Assembly: GCF_900103665.1 (NCBI RefSeq)
Contig: NZ_FNGY01000002.1
Coordinates: forward strand, 558,001-622,000
Source of the DNA: Pedobacter steynii
Lineage (GTDB): Bacteria; Bacteroidota; Bacteroidia; Sphingobacteriales; Sphingobacteriaceae
Length of the DNA stretch: 64,000 nucleotides
Direction: 5' to 3'
Of this stretch, positions 25,173-34,541 are shown one piece after another. The translations under genes were made by a program, and so were the position numbers. The notes under the pieces are model-generated. The model was not told where the DNA came from. It searched no databases and saw only the letters and a list, made by a program, of their open reading frames with translations. Positions within the stretch are counted from its first letter, which is position 1. Each line of letters begins with the position of its first letter.

Positions 25173-25357
25173 TTTTTATGTATTTAATTACCTGATAAAG
25201 AGTTGTTTGCTGTTCTGCGCGTCTATGCCTCATTTTGCCCGGTATCCGCAATATTCCTGTTGTGTAAATTTAAAGAATCAAAATGAAAAATAACAACAAA
25301 GTGGTTTCGTTGAAATTAGTTTGTTGCTGTTAATCAAAAACCAAATTATAAATCTGA

Positions 25358-27673
25358 ATGTATAAACGAGGACTTTTTAAGTTCGGGCATCGCGTAAAAG
25401 CCGGTTTTCTATGCTGGTTTGTGCTCGGCTTTCAGCTACAGCTTTTAAAAGCTCAGGACTTCACAAAGTATGTCAATCCACTGATCGGTACGGCGATCAG
25501 TACCACCGAAAGTGCAATTCGGCATAGTCAGGATGGGTCTGAACTGAGGGGACAGACTTTCCCTGCCGTGGGTGTCCCTCATGGAATGACCAGCTGGACG
25601 GCACAGACCCGTGCTTCAGAACGCAAATGTGTGGCGCCTTATTATTACGAAGATAAGAAGATACAAGGCTTTAGGGGCAGCCATTGGCTGAGTGGTTCCT
25701 GTACTCAGGATTACGGTAGTTTTACGATGATGCCCATTGCCGGTAAACTCGAAACCGATGCTGAGAAAAGGGCTTCCAGCTATACACATTCCTCGGAACA
25801 GGCCAGGCCCTATAGCTATCGCGTAACGCTGGAGGATGACAACATCCAGACGGCAATGACCGGACTCAGCCATTCTGCGATGTTCAGTTTCAGATTTGCC
25901 AAAGAGGAAGATGCCTGGATCTGTATTGAGCCAAATAGCGACCAGGGGGAAGGCTTCATACAGATCGACGCATCAAAAAATGAGATCTCAGGATATAACC
26001 CCGTGCATCGGATTTACCAGGGACAAGGGAAGTCTGCAGGATTCAGCGGCTACTTTGTGCTGGCATTTGACCGGAGTTTTGAGTCTTATGGTACCTGGAA
26101 TGGCGCGGACTTAAAACATCAGTCTGTAAATGAAAAAGGTAGCGGTCGTCCTGTTGGTGCGTTTGTAAAGTTGCCATTGAACAAAGAGAAATTGCTGCGG
26201 GTAAAGGTTGGCTGTTCTTTCAGTAGTATGGAACAGGCGAGGAAGAACCTGGCTGCAGAAATAGAAGGCTGGGACTTTCAGGCACTGGAGCAAAAAGTAG
26301 CTGCACAGTGGAATGCGGAATTGGCTAAAATAAAGGTCGAAGGTGCTGAAAAGGACAAAGTAAATTTTTATACGGCACTGTACCACACGAAACTGCTGCC
26401 AAGGGAAGTGAGTGATGTGGATGGCAGCTATAATGCATTTGCTGCCGGGGGGAAGCTGCTGCAGGCTAAAGGCTTCAAATATTACGACGATTATTCCTTA
26501 TGGGATACCTACAGGGCCTTGCATCCGCTCCAGTTGCTGATGGAACCTTCCAGATCGGAAGATATGGTGACTTCCCTATTGAAAAAAGCAGAACAGGGAG
26601 GCTGGCTGCCTGTTTTTCCCTGCTGGAATAGCTATACATCGGCGATGATCGGTGATCATGCGATTGCAATGATTGCTGATGCGATGGTAAAAGGAATCGT
26701 CAGGAAGGACCGGGAGAAGTTATATCAGGTGATGCGCAAAAATGCCTTCCAGGTAAATGATGACTCCCTGAGCTATAAAGACGGCAGGGGACGCCGGGCC
26801 TTAAGTTCTTACCTCAAATACGGTTTTATCCCCCTGGAAGATGGAGTTGCAGATGCTTTTCACACCAACGAGCAGGTGTCAAGGACTTTAGAATATGCTT
26901 ACGACGATTATGTATTGGCCCGGGTAGCAAAGCTGTTGGGTAAAACCAGGGATTACCACTTGTTAATCAGGAGGTCCCAAAATTACAGACATGTTTTTGA
27001 TACGGCTACAGGTTACGTCAGAGGACGTTATCTGGACGGAAAATGGATTACACCTTTTGAGCCCTTTGCCATCCGTTCCGGTTTTATTACCGAGGGTTCC
27101 GCTTTCCAGTACTCCTGGTATGTACCTCATGATGTGCCCGGCTTAATCGAGCTGATGGGAGGGAGCAGGCGATTTGTGAAGCAGCTGGATCTGTTATTTG
27201 ATCAAAGACATTACTGGCATGGCAATGAACCCGGACATCACAGTGCTTATCTGTATGCTTTTGCCGGTATGCCCTGGAAAACACAGCTTCGTGTTAGAAA
27301 TATCATTAGAGAAGAATACCATACCGGGCCGGGAGGCTTGAGCGGAAATGAGGACGCAGGTCAGATGTCGGCCTGGCTGGCCTTCGGGATGATGGGATTT
27401 TATCCGGTATGTCCGGGTACGCCGGATTACATGATTGGTACCCCTTCATTTCGTAAAGTTACCCTTTCCCTGGGCAGGGGTAAAACATTTACAATAACTG
27501 CGCCCGGGCTCTCGGCATCTGATTTTTACATTCAAAAGGCGATGCTGAACGGGCGTACGATGAACCGGTCCCAATTGTCTCATCAGGAAATTCAAGGCGG
27601 AGGAAGGCTTGTCCTGTTCATGGGTAAGGTACCTAATCCGGAATGGGGGAATCAGGTGTTGCCAAAGAAATAA
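25358..27673 (+). CDS. GH92 alpha-mannosidase family protein, exported
   Basis: Calcium-dependent exo-alpha-mannosidase family. The 771-residue protein has an N-terminal signal (about 1-32, ending K-A-Q), then Y-V-N-P-L-I-G-T and the N-terminal beta-sandwich. The family motif G-L-S-G-N-E-D-A-G-Q-M-S-A-W-L-A-F lies near residue 660, and G-F-Y-P-V-C-P-G follows. Other typical stretches are W-D-T-Y-R-A-L-H-P-L and S-A-M-I-G-D-H. It heads a plus-strand group with the GH28-GH3 fusion and a SusC/SusD pair. Mannosidase in a pectin-like context may mean N-glycan or side-chain trimming; the linkage preference is unknown. Confidence 0.9.
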   Translation: MYKRGLFKFGHRVKAGFLCWFVLGFQLQLLKAQDFTKYVNPLIGTAISTTESAIRHSQDGSELRGQTFPAVGVPHGMTSWTAQTRASERKCVAPYYYEDKKIQGFRGSHWLSGSCTQDYGSFTMMPIAGKLETDAEKRASSYTHSSEQARPYSYRVTLEDDNIQTAMTGLSHSAMFSFRFAKEEDAWICIEPNSDQGEGFIQIDASKNEISGYNPVHRIYQGQGKSAGFSGYFVLAFDRSFESYGTWNGADLKHQSVNEKGSGRPVGAFVKLPLNKEKLLRVKVGCSFSSMEQARKNLAAEIEGWDFQALEQKVAAQWNAELAKIKVEGAEKDKVNFYTALYHTKLLPREVSDVDGSYNAFAAGGKLLQAKGFKYYDDYSLWDTYRALHPLQLLMEPSRSEDMVTSLLKKAEQGGWLPVFPCWNSYTSAMIGDHAIAMIADAMVKGIVRKDREKLYQVMRKNAFQVNDDSLSYKDGRGRRALSSYLKYGFIPLEDGVADAFHTNEQVSRTLEYAYDDYVLARVAKLLGKTRDYHLLIRRSQNYRHVFDTATGYVRGRYLDGKWITPFEPFAIRSGFITEGSAFQYSWYVPHDVPGLIELMGGSRRFVKQLDLLFDQRHYWHGNEPGHHSAYLYAFAGMPWKTQLRVRNIIREEYHTGPGGLSGNEDAGQMSAWLAFGMMGFYPVCPGTPDYMIGTPSFRKVTLSLGRGKTFTITAPGLSASDFYIQKAMLNGRTMNRSQLSHQEIQGGGRLVLFMGKVPNPEWGNQVLPKK

Positions 27674-27677
27674 GTAC

Positions 27678-27690
27678 TAACCAAATAAAA
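27678..27690 (+). promoter_or_regulatory. TAACCAAATAAAA leader element
   Basis: TAACCAAATAAAA ends eight bases before the ATG at 27699. AACCAAATAAAA also occurs at 31397-31408 and 42532-42543, and close variants precede the AraC and sulfatase starts at 12258 and 12439. It is probably a 5'UTR/translation leader. Confidence 0.45.
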
Positions 27691-27698
27691 ACTATATA

Positions 27699-30600
27699 AT
27701 GAGAACTCAAAATTTGTTATGGAAAGCCTGTGTTCTGCTGCTTTTTACCCTTCCATCGCCGATATCCGGGAAATGGAAGAAAATTCAGAAGAAGGAAAGT
27801 GTTTACAATATCCTGGCTTACGGTGCCAGGGCTGATGGCATACGGGTCAATACTAAAAGTATCCAGCAGGCCATAGATGAATGTACAAAAAACGGCGGTG
27901 GCAGGGTGATCGTTCCGGCTGGAAAATTCATTACCGGAACACTTTACCTGAAAAGTAAGGTGGATCTTTATCTGGAATCCGGAGCCATCTTATCCGGAAG
28001 TACCAGTTTAGATGATTATCCGGGAAACCGTTCTGCCTTCTCCGAAGGTTCGAACCTCAGCCTTATTTTCGCTGAAAATGCAAATGACATTTCGGTTTCC
28101 GGGAAAGGCTTAATCGATGGAAACGGGCATCATCCGGTCTTTGGACGCCTTGATAACCATCCAAAGCGGCCAAAGATCATTTTCTTTATTGGCTGTAAAA
28201 ATGTGTCGGTAAGAGACCTCAGTCTGAAAAATTCTGCTTTTTGGGTGCAGCATTACCTGGCCTGCGATCAGGTAGAGATTAAGGGAATAAATGTCTATAG
28301 CCACAGTAATTTTAATAATGACGGGATCGACATTGACAGTAAAAATGTAACGATATCCGATTGTATCATCAATACTGATGATGATGCACTTTGCTTTAAA
28401 AGTGAGACGAGGTTCCCCTGTGAAAATGTTAAGGTGAGCAATTGTGTGCTTTCCAGCAATTGCAATGCGATAAAAATGGGTACTGCCTCCATCGGCGGAT
28501 TTAAAAACATCAGCATCAGCAATTGCGAGATCCGGCTGCCATTGGAAGACAGGTTCAGAAACTGGAGTACCAGGATTACCGGTGTGACTTCTGGTATCTC
28601 TACACTTGCAGGGATTGCACTTGAGGTGGTAGATGGGGGCTTTATGGATGGGATTCACATTTCATCCGTAAAAATGACCGGTGTGCAGACCCCGGTATTT
28701 ATAAAACTCGGCAACAGAAGACCGGGAAAGGATCAGGATGGAAATGACCGTCCGGGGAGTTTGAAAAATGTGTTTATCGGGAACGTTCAGGCGAAAAGCA
28801 ACAGCCTGATGAGCAGTTCGATAACTGGTTTGCCAGGGGCTGATGTGGAGAACGTCAAACTCGAGAATTTTACTTTGGAGATTCCCGGTGGAGGAACAAA
28901 AAATGATGCAGACAGGACCATACCTGAAAATGAAAGTGACTATCCTGAAAACAGGATGTTTGGATTTAGTCTGCCGGGAAGTGGCTTGTATCTGCGCCAT
29001 GTTAAAAATGTAGCGCTTAAGCACATCAGATTCTCGTCGGCGAAAAAGGATGAGCGCTCATTGTTGTTTTTTGAAGATGTTAAAAATGTAAATATTGATG
29101 CGCTCGAAGCGACTGAACTGGCTGCTGAATCGCTTGGAAAGTTTGTGAAGAGCAGGGACATCAAGCTGTCGGGACTAGGGCCGGGGGCTAAGACCATCAG
29201 GGTGTCGACCAGGGAAAATGCCTTCAAAATACTTGATAAAGGATTAAACATCCGGGAAGGAAAGATCGAGGAAGCCGCGAACTGGACAGATTTAAACGGC
29301 AATCAGAAAAAGGAGGTGTATGAAGATCCCAATGAGTCTGTCAACAGCCGGGTAAAATCTTTAATGAGCTTAATGAGCCTTGAAGAAAAGGTGGTGACGA
29401 TTCATGGCAGTTCTACTTTTACGTCGGGTGGGGTTCCAAGATTAGGCATTCCGCCGGTATCGATGTCGGATGGTCCTCATGGGGTCCGTTTGCGTCCGCT
29501 GCCGGGGAAAAAAGAGATCGAAGGTACCGTTACTTATCTTCCGGGCGGGAATGCATTGGCTGCGACATGGAATCCTGAGCTGGGATATCAGTATGGGAAG
29601 GTTTTAGGCCTTGAAGCGAAATACTGGGCTAAGGATGTGCTGCTGGGGCCGGGAATCAACATCATCAGGACACCACTTAACGGCAGAAATTTTGAGTACC
29701 TGTCTGAGGACCCTTATCTGATCTCAAAAATTGCGGTAGGTTACATCAAGGGGATTCAGGACCAGGGGATTTCAGGCTGCGTAAAACATTTTGCTACAAA
29801 CAATCAGGAGTTTAAACGGAACAATGTCGATGTCCATATGTCTGAACGTGCGTTGCGGGAAATCTATCTGCCTGCTTTCCGGGCGGTGGTGGATGAAGCT
29901 GGGGTAAATGCGGTCATGGGTGCCTATAATAAATTCAGGGGCCAGTATTGTACACATCATGAATACCTGATCAATACCATTTTAAAAGGGGAATGGGGAT
30001 TTAAGGGAGTCCTGATTAGCGACTGGGCTGCGGTACACAATACCATGGAGGCGTTGAAATACGGAACAGACATCGAGATGGGGACACCTAAAAAATACTT
30101 TATGGGTGATACGGTTGTCAAACTGCTGAAATCCGGTCAGGTCCCTGTAAGCCTGGTTGACGATAAAGTAGAACGCATCCTGACGCTGATGTTTAAAACC
30201 AATTTATTCGGGAAGCGGGATAAAGGCAGTATTGATGTCGTTCAGCATCAAAATATCGCTTTAAAAGTCGCAGAAGAAGGGATCGTGCTGCTTAAAAACA
30301 AGAACAGACTATTGCCTTTCAAAGCAGATAAAATACGTTCGGTAGCGGTAATCGGTGCCCTGGCCGATTATCGGCACCATGGTGGTGGTGGCAGTTCAAG
30401 AGTCCCTGCCAGGTATGAGGTTAGCCCTCTGGAGGGATTGAGAAATTTAGCTGGTAAAACGCTGAACCTGCAGTATGAGCCGGGATATCTGATCGCGAAA
30501 GACAGTAAAGCAGATCCTGAAAAAATTGCCGCGGCTGTAAAAGCAGCTCAACAGGCAGATGCAGTGGTGATTGTGGGCGGATGGGTTCATGGCTATGGGG

Positions 30601-31391
30601 AAGGTATGGAACAGGAAAAAAGTCCGGCATACGATGCGGAAGGAAAGGATAAAACAGATATCAATCTCCCGTTTGGACAGGATGAATTGATTGAAGCGGT
30701 TTTAAAGGCAAATCCGAATGCGGCAATTGTGATGATGGGCGGAGGGGTTATGGATATGCGCAGATGGGAACCACAGGCGGCTGCGATCATTGAGGCCTGG
30801 TACCCCGGTATGGAAGGAGGAAACGCCATTGCCAACGTTCTTTTTGGTAAGACCAATCCATCAGGGAAACTCCCGGTAACTTTTCCAAAGAAACTTCAGG
30901 ATGTTCCTGCACATGCTTTAGGAGATTATCCCGGAGACCCAAAAACGTTTAAAGAGGTGTATAAAGATGACCTGTTTGTTGGCTATCGTTATTATGATAC
31001 CTACCATGTCGCTCCTTTATTTTCTTTCGGACATGGCTTGTCTTATACCGACTTTGTTTACAGTAAGTTGCGTGTAGAAAAGCAAAATGAGGAACTGCTC
31101 CTGAAGTTTAGCATTACCAATACCGGACAGGTTGCGGGTGCTGAAGTAGCGCAGGTTTATACCGGCTATGCAAAATCGTCGGTTCTCCGGCCGGAAAAGG
31201 AACTGAAAGCTTTTCGTAAAATAAGCCTGAATCCCAATGAATCCCGGGAAGTGGAGTTGCGTATCAAACTGAGCGACCTCAATTATTATCAGGAAATCAG
31301 GAAAGGTTGGGAATTGGAGAAGGGGAGCCTGAACCTGATGGTCGGTAGTTCTTCCGCAGATATAAGACTCGTTCAAAAAGTAGTGCTTTAA
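27699..31391 (+). CDS. GH28-GH3 bifunctional glycoside hydrolase fusion
   Basis: A 1230-residue secreted protein with two catalytic units. GH28 (about 35-500), a right-handed beta-helix of polygalacturonase type, has Y-N-I-L-A-Y-G-A, N-D-G-I-D-I-D (207-213) and T-D-D-D-A (226-230). Where classical GH28 enzymes have G-H-G it has N-C-N-A-I-K-M-G (254-261). A calcium-loop-like linker D-L-N-G-N-Q-K-K-E-V-Y-E-D (531-543) leads into GH3 (about 545-1230), with K-H-F (696-698), nucleophile Asp775 in I-S-D-W and a fibronectin-III-like end. Each half is a full-length enzyme and the frame is continuous. It probably acts on galacturonan-type side chains bearing a GH3-labile sugar. Confidence 0.9.
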   Translation: MRTQNLLWKACVLLLFTLPSPISGKWKKIQKKESVYNILAYGARADGIRVNTKSIQQAIDECTKNGGGRVIVPAGKFITGTLYLKSKVDLYLESGAILSGSTSLDDYPGNRSAFSEGSNLSLIFAENANDISVSGKGLIDGNGHHPVFGRLDNHPKRPKIIFFIGCKNVSVRDLSLKNSAFWVQHYLACDQVEIKGINVYSHSNFNNDGIDIDSKNVTISDCIINTDDDALCFKSETRFPCENVKVSNCVLSSNCNAIKMGTASIGGFKNISISNCEIRLPLEDRFRNWSTRITGVTSGISTLAGIALEVVDGGFMDGIHISSVKMTGVQTPVFIKLGNRRPGKDQDGNDRPGSLKNVFIGNVQAKSNSLMSSSITGLPGADVENVKLENFTLEIPGGGTKNDADRTIPENESDYPENRMFGFSLPGSGLYLRHVKNVALKHIRFSSAKKDERSLLFFEDVKNVNIDALEATELAAESLGKFVKSRDIKLSGLGPGAKTIRVSTRENAFKILDKGLNIREGKIEEAANWTDLNGNQKKEVYEDPNESVNSRVKSLMSLMSLEEKVVTIHGSSTFTSGGVPRLGIPPVSMSDGPHGVRLRPLPGKKEIEGTVTYLPGGNALAATWNPELGYQYGKVLGLEAKYWAKDVLLGPGINIIRTPLNGRNFEYLSEDPYLISKIAVGYIKGIQDQGISGCVKHFATNNQEFKRNNVDVHMSERALREIYLPAFRAVVDEAGVNAVMGAYNKFRGQYCTHHEYLINTILKGEWGFKGVLISDWAAVHNTMEALKYGTDIEMGTPKKYFMGDTVVKLLKSGQVPVSLVDDKVERILTLMFKTNLFGKRDKGSIDVVQHQNIALKVAEEGIVLLKNKNRLLPFKADKIRSVAVIGALADYRHHGGGGSSRVPARYEVSPLEGLRNLAGKTLNLQYEPGYLIAKDSKADPEKIAAAVKAAQQADAVVIVGGWVHGYGEGMEQEKSPAYDAEGKDKTDINLPFGQDELIEAVLKANPNAAIVMMGGGVMDMRRWEPQAAAIIEAWYPGMEGGNAIANVLFGKTNPSGKLPVTFPKKLQDVPAHALGDYPGDPKTFKEVYKDDLFVGYRYYDTYHVAPLFSFGHGLSYTDFVYSKLRVEKQNEELLLKFSITNTGQVAGAEVAQVYTGYAKSSVLRPEKELKAFRKISLNPNESREVELRIKLSDLNYYQEIRKGWELEKGSLNLMVGSSSADIRLVQKVVL

Positions 31392-31418
31392 TGCTAAACC
31401 AAATAAAATCGTGTGATA

Positions 31419-31467
31419 CGATCATAAGCATACTACTTACAAACTATGGTAAACATGCTTATGATCG
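31419..31467 (+). promoter_or_regulatory. 13-bp perfect inverted repeat before SusC
   Basis: CGATCATAAGCAT (31419-31431) and ATGCTTATGATCG (31455-31467), separated by 23 bases, in the 98-nt spacer between the GH28-GH3 gene and susC. No T-tract follows. It could be an RNA hairpin that tunes susC expression or a two-site operator. Confidence 0.65.
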
Positions 31468-31489
31468 CTAAAAATCAAATTATATTCTG

Positions 31490-34400
31490 ATGACATATAA
31501 AAATTACTTAATCGTCTTTCTCCTCATTTTGCCCGGTGTTAAGGGCTACGCCCAGCTTCCGGCAGGGCAACTAAAAATCACGGGGAATGTGAAAGATAAA
31601 ACCGGCACAGTGATGCCAGGTGTGAGCGTTTTTGTCCAGGGAACCCGACAAGGGGGCCCTACTGATGCGAACGGTAAGTATAGCATCCAGGTGGCAGGTG
31701 AAAAGTCTGTTCTGGTATTTGCTTATACCGGATTTGTGAGCCGGCAACGGACGGTGGGAAAAGACAGGGTGATCGATATGGTCCTTTCAGAAGATCAGAA
31801 AGGATTAAATGAGGTGGTCATCATCGGCTATGGTACGAGTAAGAGAGGCGATGTGATCTCTGCAATTACTTCGGTGAAAGGGAGTGACTTACAGCAGATC
31901 CCCGTTACGAACCTGGATGCGGTGATGCAGGGGAAGGCTGCAGGTGTTCAGGTGATACAAAATTCGGGAGCCCCTGGTGATGAAGCTTATTTGCGGATTC
32001 GGGGAAGCGGATCTTTGTTTGGAGAGAACCGGCCCTTGTATGTGATCGATGGCGTACCGATGAACAACATCTCCGCCGGCAGCGGACCTCAAAGTACAGA
32101 CGGACAAAGGGTCTCTGCGCAAAATGACATCAATCCAAATGACATTGAATCTGTAGAAATATTAAAAGATGCAGCTGCGGCAGCGATCTATGGTTCGCGT
32201 GGGGGAAATGGTGTCATTCTAATTACCACTAAAAAAGGAGCCTTAGGCAAAGCAAAATTTAATTTTAACATGTATACCGGCGTTGCAGAGGTACGCAAAA
32301 GGTTGTCACTGCTCAATGGGGCAGAATACGCGCAACTCATTAAAGAAGAAAGGGCAAATGGCGGACAGCCGGTGGAGAATGACATCATCAATACCGGTGT
32401 CAATACCAACTGGCAGGACCAGGTTTTTCGCCCTGCGCCCATCTCAAATTATGCTTTATCTGTATCCGGTGGAACAGATAAGGCGAGTTATTATGCGTCC
32501 GGGAGCTATTTTGATCAGAAGGGTACGATCATCGGCCAGAAATTTAAAAGGTTAAACGGGCGGATAAACTTTGATGCAAAAGCAACTGACGAGTTGAAAA
32601 TCGGAGCGAATGTGACCGGTAGTCATTCCATGAATCACCGCAGGGATGGCAGCTTTTCCAACCAGTCTGTTCTGACACTTGCTTTGGTTCAAAATCCAAA
32701 TAATCCGGTGTATAATCCGGATGGCAGTTACTATATGGATGCTAAAGGGCGACTGAATCCGGTCATGATGGGGAATGAGCTTCGGTTTATTGCCGAAACT
32801 GACCGTTATGTTGGAAATGTCTATGGAAACTATACGCTTGCCAAAGGATTACAATTCAAATCCAGTATTGGCTTTGACCATTTGAGCATTACGGACGACC
32901 GGTATCTTTCCAGGCTCGTCAATAATGGCAGTAATGCAAGCGGTTCTTTAAGTGTTTATTCGGTAATGCTTTGGGTAAATGAGAATACCCTATCCTATAA
33001 TAAAACGTTGAATAAGCACCATAAACTGACTGCTTTGCTTGGCCAGAGTTATCAGGAATCTGCGACGCGCAGAATTGCTGCGGCAGGGAATACAAATTCA
33101 ACGGATATCATTGAATCTATCACTGGTTTTACCAACAGAACCGAAGCTTCGGATTATCGTTCCAAATGGGCCATCGTCTCTTATTTTGGCCGGGCGGGAT
33201 ATACGTATAAAGATCGTTTCTTGTTTGAAAGTGCTTTGAGGATTGATGGTTCTTCCAGATTTGGTAAGCATAAACGATTTGGTTATTTCCCTTCCGTATC
33301 CGGAGGCTGGAAGATCAGTAATGAAGCTTTCATGAAAAAACAAGAGGTGATCAGTAACCTGAAGTTACGTGCAAGTATAGGTGTAACGGGTAACAATGAA
33401 GGTTTAGGTACGGATTTCCCTTCATTAGCCACCTATAACGCAGGGACTAACTATGGCACACTGCCCGGGGTCGCCGCAGGTAGTTTGTCCAATGCTGACC
33501 TGAGTTGGGAATCTACCACGCAAACCAACCTCGGACTGGATTTCGGACTTTTTAAAGATCGCATTAACGTTGTCGTCGATGCTTATAGAAAAGTAACCAA
33601 CGACCTTATTTTTAAACTGGAATTGCCTTATAGTTCCGGCTTTAGCCGGACCTTTGGAGCCAATATAGGTCAGATGAGGAATGATGGACTGGAATTCCAG
33701 GTCAACAGTCGTAATTTGCTGGGTAAATTCAGCTGGACTACTGATTTTAATATCTCCTTTAACCGCAATAAAATCACCCATCTCCCTTTAACGGTAGCAG
33801 GTGACCCCAGGAGTGCTGACTTTACAGAAGGACTTCCCAATAGCTTTAATACCACTAATCCTACCAGTATTTTCAGAATAGGCGAACCGGTGGGGTCTTT
33901 CTTTGGTTACCGTAATCTTGGTGTTGACCCGCTAACCGGTGATTTTATTTATGAGGACATTACAGGTGATGGCGCAGTCACCACCGCCGACAGGCAAATT
34001 GTTGGAAATGCTTTACCACTTCATACCGGTGGGATCACGAATACTTTTGGCTATAAAGGCTTTGACCTGAGTGTCTTCTTTTACTGGTCTTATGGCAATG
34101 ATGTTTATAACCAGACGAGAAATGTACTCGAAAGAATGAGCAGTTTAAACAATGGAAATAAGCATGTACTGCGCAGATGGACGCCGGGAAATACCCTCAC
34201 TAATGTGCCTAAAGCGATCTGGGGTGACCCTGCGGGTACTGATGGTCTGACCAATGCGGAGGTATCCCAGCGCTTTATTGAAGACGGATCATTCCTGAGG
34301 TTAAAAAATATCACCTTAGGGTATGCACTGCCTTCGGCTTTTCAAAAGCGGATGAAACTGAGTAATGCCCGGTTCTACGTCAGTGCTCAAAACCTTTTTA

Positions 34401-34531
34401 CTGTGACAAATTACTCCGGCTATGATCCGGAAGTGCAAAATCAGCAGTTTAAGAATTCGCAACTGGGGATCGACTGGGCTTCACAACCTCAACCCCGGAC
34501 ATTGATGTTTGGTTTTAGTCTTGGATTTTAA
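31490..34531 (+). CDS. SusC-like TonB-dependent outer-membrane transporter 1
   Basis: A 1013-residue outer-membrane importer for oligosaccharides. In order: signal peptide (about 1-21), CarboxypepD_reg-like domain (about 28-100; I-T-G-N-V-K-D-K-T-G-T-V-M-P-G-V-S-V), TonB-box-like N-E-V-V-I-I-G-Y-G (107-115), plug, then a barrel ending in an aromatic F-G-F-S-L-G-F. There is no STN domain, so it is not an ECF/FecR-signalling type. The SusD partner follows immediately. The leader before the ATG matches that of the DUF2264 gene. Confidence 0.93.
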   Translation: MTYKNYLIVFLLILPGVKGYAQLPAGQLKITGNVKDKTGTVMPGVSVFVQGTRQGGPTDANGKYSIQVAGEKSVLVFAYTGFVSRQRTVGKDRVIDMVLSEDQKGLNEVVIIGYGTSKRGDVISAITSVKGSDLQQIPVTNLDAVMQGKAAGVQVIQNSGAPGDEAYLRIRGSGSLFGENRPLYVIDGVPMNNISAGSGPQSTDGQRVSAQNDINPNDIESVEILKDAAAAAIYGSRGGNGVILITTKKGALGKAKFNFNMYTGVAEVRKRLSLLNGAEYAQLIKEERANGGQPVENDIINTGVNTNWQDQVFRPAPISNYALSVSGGTDKASYYASGSYFDQKGTIIGQKFKRLNGRINFDAKATDELKIGANVTGSHSMNHRRDGSFSNQSVLTLALVQNPNNPVYNPDGSYYMDAKGRLNPVMMGNELRFIAETDRYVGNVYGNYTLAKGLQFKSSIGFDHLSITDDRYLSRLVNNGSNASGSLSVYSVMLWVNENTLSYNKTLNKHHKLTALLGQSYQESATRRIAAAGNTNSTDIIESITGFTNRTEASDYRSKWAIVSYFGRAGYTYKDRFLFESALRIDGSSRFGKHKRFGYFPSVSGGWKISNEAFMKKQEVISNLKLRASIGVTGNNEGLGTDFPSLATYNAGTNYGTLPGVAAGSLSNADLSWESTTQTNLGLDFGLFKDRINVVVDAYRKVTNDLIFKLELPYSSGFSRTFGANIGQMRNDGLEFQVNSRNLLGKFSWTTDFNISFNRNKITHLPLTVAGDPRSADFTEGLPNSFNTTNPTSIFRIGEPVGSFFGYRNLGVDPLTGDFIYEDITGDGAVTTADRQIVGNALPLHTGGITNTFGYKGFDLSVFFYWSYGNDVYNQTRNVLERMSSLNNGNKHVLRRWTPGNTLTNVPKAIWGDPAGTDGLTNAEVSQRFIEDGSFLRLKNITLGYALPSAFQKRMKLSNARFYVSAQNLFTVTNYSGYDPEVQNQQFKNSQLGIDWASQPQPRTLMFGFSLGF

Positions 34532-34541
34532 TAATAAGCAT

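Noticed and set aside
28110..28658. 182-residue minus-strand ORF inside the GH28-GH3 gene
   Set aside because: Antisense shadow of a well-supported coding region with no recognisable domain.
25220..31540. Shared 16-mer CCTCATTTTGCCCGGT in the spacer before GH92 and inside the SusC 1 signal-peptide coding region
   Set aside because: One copy is coding, one is not, the flanks differ, and a single 16-nt match is expected by chance in a window of this size.
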